Source: Hyphobacterium sp. SN044 (GTDB lineage: Bacteria; Pseudomonadota; Alphaproteobacteria; Caulobacterales; Maricaulaceae). From it: a DNA stretch of 64,000 nt. The first letter of the stretch is position 1. The number at the start of each line of letters is the position of its first letter. The position numbers were made by a program, and so were the translations under genes. Shown one piece after another: positions 61,784 through 64,000 of this stretch. Below the pieces are notes generated by a model, which saw only the letters and a program-made list of their open reading frames with translations, had not been told where the DNA came from and made no database searches. The DNA lies in the NCBI RefSeq assembly GCF_021864465.1, contig NZ_JAKKUV010000003.1, positions 62,001-126,000 of the forward strand. Reading direction: 5' to 3'.

Positions 61784-62437
61784 GTGAACGAATTCGAGCG
61801 CGAACGCCGCATGATGGTGGACGGTCAGATCCGCACCGCCGACGTGACGAACCGCCGCCTTCAGGCCGCGCTGCTTACCGTGCCGCGCGAAATCTTCCTG
61901 CCGCGCGCCAAGCACGCCCAGGCCTATGCCGACGCCGAGGTGGAGTTTGCGCCGGGCCGCTGGATGATGCGTCCCCGCGATTTCGCGAAACTTGTTCACG
62001 CCGCCGACGTGCAGCCCTCCGACCTGGTGCTCGATCTCGCCTGCGGGCGCGGTTATTCCTCCGCCATCCTGTCACGCATGGGCGAGACCGTCGTGGCGAT
62101 GGAATCGGACGGCGAGATGGTGTCGAAGGCCGAAGAGGCGCTATCGAAGGCCGGGGCCGACAATGTCGCGGTGATCGAGGGCGATCTGAAAACCGGCTCG
62201 CAGTCGCAGGGTCCGTTCGACGTGATTTTCGTCAACGGCGCGGTGGAAGAGGTGCCGCGGGCCTGGCTCGACCAGCTGGCCGATGGCGGGCGTCTGGCCG
62301 TGGTGGTGCGCAAGGGACCGATCGGGAAGGCGACGATCTTCATCCGCTCCGGTCTGGGCGTCGGCGAGCGCGTCGTGTTCGACTGCACGCCGCACATCCT
62401 GCCGGGCTTCGAGCGCGAGGCCGGCTTCGTCTTCTGA
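61784..62437 (+). CDS. Protein-L-isoaspartate O-methyltransferase family protein
   Basis: A 217-residue SAM-dependent methyltransferase of the Pcm family: N-terminal helices (MMVDGQIRTADVTNRRL), motif I LVLDLACGRGYSSAIL and the post-I acidic residue in VVAMESD. True Pcm has a conserved GTGSGYQ loop and an SGY substrate motif that differ here, so repair of isoaspartate is uncertain. The GTG at 61784 follows GGAGGGCTGAGG. The pairing with a downstream tolC is the usual alphaproteobacterial order. Confidence 0.85.
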   Translation: MNEFERERRMMVDGQIRTADVTNRRLQAALLTVPREIFLPRAKHAQAYADAEVEFAPGRWMMRPRDFAKLVHAADVQPSDLVLDLACGRGYSSAILSRMGETVVAMESDGEMVSKAEEALSKAGADNVAVIEGDLKTGSQSQGPFDVIFVNGAVEEVPRAWLDQLADGGRLAVVVRKGPIGKATIFIRSGLGVGERVVFDCTPHILPGFEREAGFVF

Positions 62438-62462
62438 TCGCTTTCCCCGTGGGAGTGCGACA

Positions 62463-62487
62463 AAAAGGTGAACGCCGTTCACTTTTT
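62463..62487 (+). terminator. Intrinsic terminator after the Pcm-family gene
   Basis: GTGAAC-GCC-GTTCAC stem flanked by an A-run and a T5 run (11 pairs including one G-U), 26 bases after the stop codon. The opposing A/T-runs would also allow action on the minus strand. Confidence 0.7.
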
Positions 62488-62582
62488 GGCGACGGAGTCC
62501 TATATCACCGACGTTTAATGTGTGCGGCCGGTCGCAATCTGCGATAACGGTGTTGGTAGGAATTAGCGGGCGGACGATTTCG

Positions 62583-63929
62583 ATGGGTCTCAAGACTTTC
62601 CTGACAGCCGGGGCGATGGCCCTCTCTCTGGCCGGTATTGCCGGTGCGCAGACGCTCGAGGAAACCCTCGCGCTGGCCTATCAGACCAATCCGACGCTGC
62701 AGGCGGAGCGGGCCCGCGTCCGCGCCAGTGGCGAAGCGGTCACCCAGGCGCGCGCCGCCTGGCTGCCGAGCATTTCTGCCAGCGCGAGCATCTCCAACAC
62801 GCGCAATGAAAGCTCCGGCGGCTTCTTCAACCAATCGAACACCGTGACGCCGAAATCCTATCAGATCACGGCCAGCCAGGCGATCTGGCGGTCGGGCCAG
62901 ATCACGGGCGGGATCGACCAGGCGCAGGCCAACGCCCTGGCCTCTCTGGAAGGGCTGCGCGCGATCGAACAATCGATTCTGTTCGATGCGGCGAACGCCT
63001 TCATGAATGTCCGCCGCGACGAGACCATCGTCGACATCCGCCGCAACAATGTCGAGGTCCTGAGCGCGCAGCTGCGCGCCGCCGAGGACCGGTTCGAAGT
63101 CGGCGAGATCACCCGCACCGACGTCGCACAGGCCGAGGCGCGCCTGTCGGCCTCGCGCGCCCAGCTGACGGCCGCGCAGGCACAGCTGGCTGCCAGCCGC
63201 TCGTCCTATACCCGGCTTGTGGGGCAGGCGCCCGCGACGCTGAGCGAGCCGCCGTCCCTGCCCAGCCTGCCCGAAACGATCGACGAGGCGGAAAGCATCG
63301 CGCTCGATTTCTCGCCAACCCTGCGCGCCGCGGCCTTCTCCGAGGAAGCCGCACTGGCAAATGTCCGCGTGGCCCAGGGGGCGATGGGGCCGTCCGTGTC
63401 GCTGAGCGGGAATGCCTCGCGCAGCCACGACAGCACCTTCGCCGGCGACGAATCGACCCGCTATTCGCTCGGCGCAACGGTCTCCATGCCGATCTTCACC
63501 GGCGGTCTGAACCAGTCGCGTGTGCGCCAGGCCAATTACACAGCCGATGCCGCCCGCCAGCAGGTCGCGGTGTCGCGCCGCCAGACGCTGGAGAATGTTT
63601 CCAACGCCTACAACAACCTTCTCGCCGCGCAGTCGGTGATCGTGTCGAGCCGCGAAGCGGTCCGCGCGAACGAGATCGCGCTGGACGGTGTGCAGCAGGA
63701 AGCCCAGGTCGGTCTGCGTACGACGCTCGACGTGCTGAATGCCGAACAGGAATTGCTGAACGCCCGCCTGACGCTGGTGTCGGCGGAGCGCGACGCCTAT
63801 GTCGCGGGCCTTGCCCTGCTTCAGGCGATGGGCCTTCTGACAGCGGAAACGCTTGATCTGCCGGTCGAAACATCCGACCCGCTGGCCGAGCGTCCGCAGG
63901 CTAACTTTGACTTAACGCCGTGGAATTAG
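62583..63929 (+). CDS. tolC: TolC-family outer-membrane efflux/type I secretion protein
   Basis: A 448-residue outer-membrane channel: signal peptide (about 1-20, ending AGAQT), then two TolC repeats with the LxxALxLAYQTNP-type start (TLEETLALAYQTNPTL) and long coiled-coil helices (AEARLSASRAQLTAAQAQLAA split over heptads; GLRTTLDVLNAEQELL in the second repeat). It forms the outer-membrane exit duct for RND pumps or type I secretion. The ATG at 62583 gives the signal peptide; an in-frame ATG at 62520 would bury it. In Caulobacter the homologue (rsaFb) precedes popZ. Confidence 0.93.
   Translation: MGLKTFLTAGAMALSLAGIAGAQTLEETLALAYQTNPTLQAERARVRASGEAVTQARAAWLPSISASASISNTRNESSGGFFNQSNTVTPKSYQITASQAIWRSGQITGGIDQAQANALASLEGLRAIEQSILFDAANAFMNVRRDETIVDIRRNNVEVLSAQLRAAEDRFEVGEITRTDVAQAEARLSASRAQLTAAQAQLAASRSSYTRLVGQAPATLSEPPSLPSLPETIDEAESIALDFSPTLRAAAFSEEAALANVRVAQGAMGPSVSLSGNASRSHDSTFAGDESTRYSLGATVSMPIFTGGLNQSRVRQANYTADAARQQVAVSRRQTLENVSNAYNNLLAAQSVIVSSREAVRANEIALDGVQQEAQVGLRTTLDVLNAEQELLNARLTLVSAERDAYVAGLALLQAMGLLTAETLDLPVETSDPLAERPQANFDLTPWN
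63901..63916 (+). promoter_or_regulatory. Near-consensus CtrA-type box inside the 3' end of tolC
   Basis: CTAA-CTTTGAC-TTAAC, one base from TTAA-N7-TTAAC, in the last 30 bases of tolC. It is placed to act on a gene starting just beyond the window's right edge. The remaining 71 bases after tolC contain no gene start that I can support. Confidence 0.4.
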
Positions 63930-64000
63930 CGTCACGAATCAGCCCGATGCGCTGGACATAGGCGCTCAGGACAGATTTATTCGCGTAACAGGCGAAAGCG

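Noticed and set aside
62463-62487. GTGAAC/GTTCAC palindrome as an operator for tolC
   Set aside because: The stem is followed by T5 and placed 26 bases after a stop codon, which fits an intrinsic terminator better; an operator role is not excluded.

Overview
This 64 kb, GC-rich, almost fully coding window is chromosomal DNA of an alphaproteobacterium, most likely from the Caulobacter/Maricaulis/Hyphomonas side of the class. The evidence is a gene-transfer-agent tail gene, the alphaproteobacterial order ccmI-ccmE-ccmF-ccmH / degP / two-component pair / glnE, a PleC-like cell-cycle kinase, near-consensus CtrA boxes, a dense cluster of GANTC (CcrM methylation) sites, and the pcm-tolC pair. There is no IS element, integrase, CRISPR array or rRNA operon. 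The genus call is inference.

Layout. 1-8.9 kb: the 3' part of a GTA TIM-barrel tail protein, a DnaJ-type co-chaperone, a PepSY + PhoP/PhoQ-like two-component set, an unrecognised 451-residue protein and a DUF938 methyltransferase. 8.9-20.5 kb: System I cytochrome c maturation genes (ccmIEFH, overlapping starts), a hydrolase-OsmC fusion, a periplasmic DegP protease, a second two-component pair and glnE. 20.5-22.7 kb: an EF-hand protein, ECF sigma factor, probable membrane anti-sigma and CnrX/CpxP-like periplasmic sensor, which looks like a complete envelope-signalling module. 22.7-27.7 kb (minus): PleC-like kinase, single-receiver regulator, a conserved unknown and a TPR-aspartyl hydroxylase. 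27.8-32.8 kb: dusA, a TSUP exporter, small membrane and DUF1289 genes, an acyltransferase, DUF3253, a uracil-DNA-glycosylase-family protein and a leucine-type dehydrogenase.

32.8-36.7 kb (minus): a complete ferric-iron ABC importer with a Fur-like palindrome upstream, then tRNA-Val. 37-44.3 kb: gph, glmU, gabD, rpiA, gor and a type II DAHP synthase in a tight plus-strand run ending in a strong bidirectional terminator shared with HU. 44.8-47.5 kb: two paralogous membrane proteins around an MDR oxidoreductase. 47.6-55.5 kb: Gfo/Idh oxidoreductase, nadE, gltX, the GANTC-cluster intergenic region, a LOG-family protein, a LysM protein and an Atm1-type ABC exporter. 55.4-64 kb: a VWA-domain exported protein whose ribosome-binding site lies in an 11-bp hairpin, selD and mnmH (selenouridine tRNA modification), a SOUL protein, tRNA-Asn, tRNA-Cys, an Mpo1-like protein, a Pcm-family methyltransferase and TolC.

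Most of the window is housekeeping. The signals most worth attention are non-coding: 13 GANTC sites in 252 bp between gltX and the LOG gene, tandem CtrA-like boxes at 61.1 kb, a further CtrA-like box inside the end of tolC, and the hairpin that can hide the VWA gene's Shine-Dalgarno. Among proteins, the ECF/anti-sigma/metal-sensor/EF-hand module is the best candidate for an incompletely described system.
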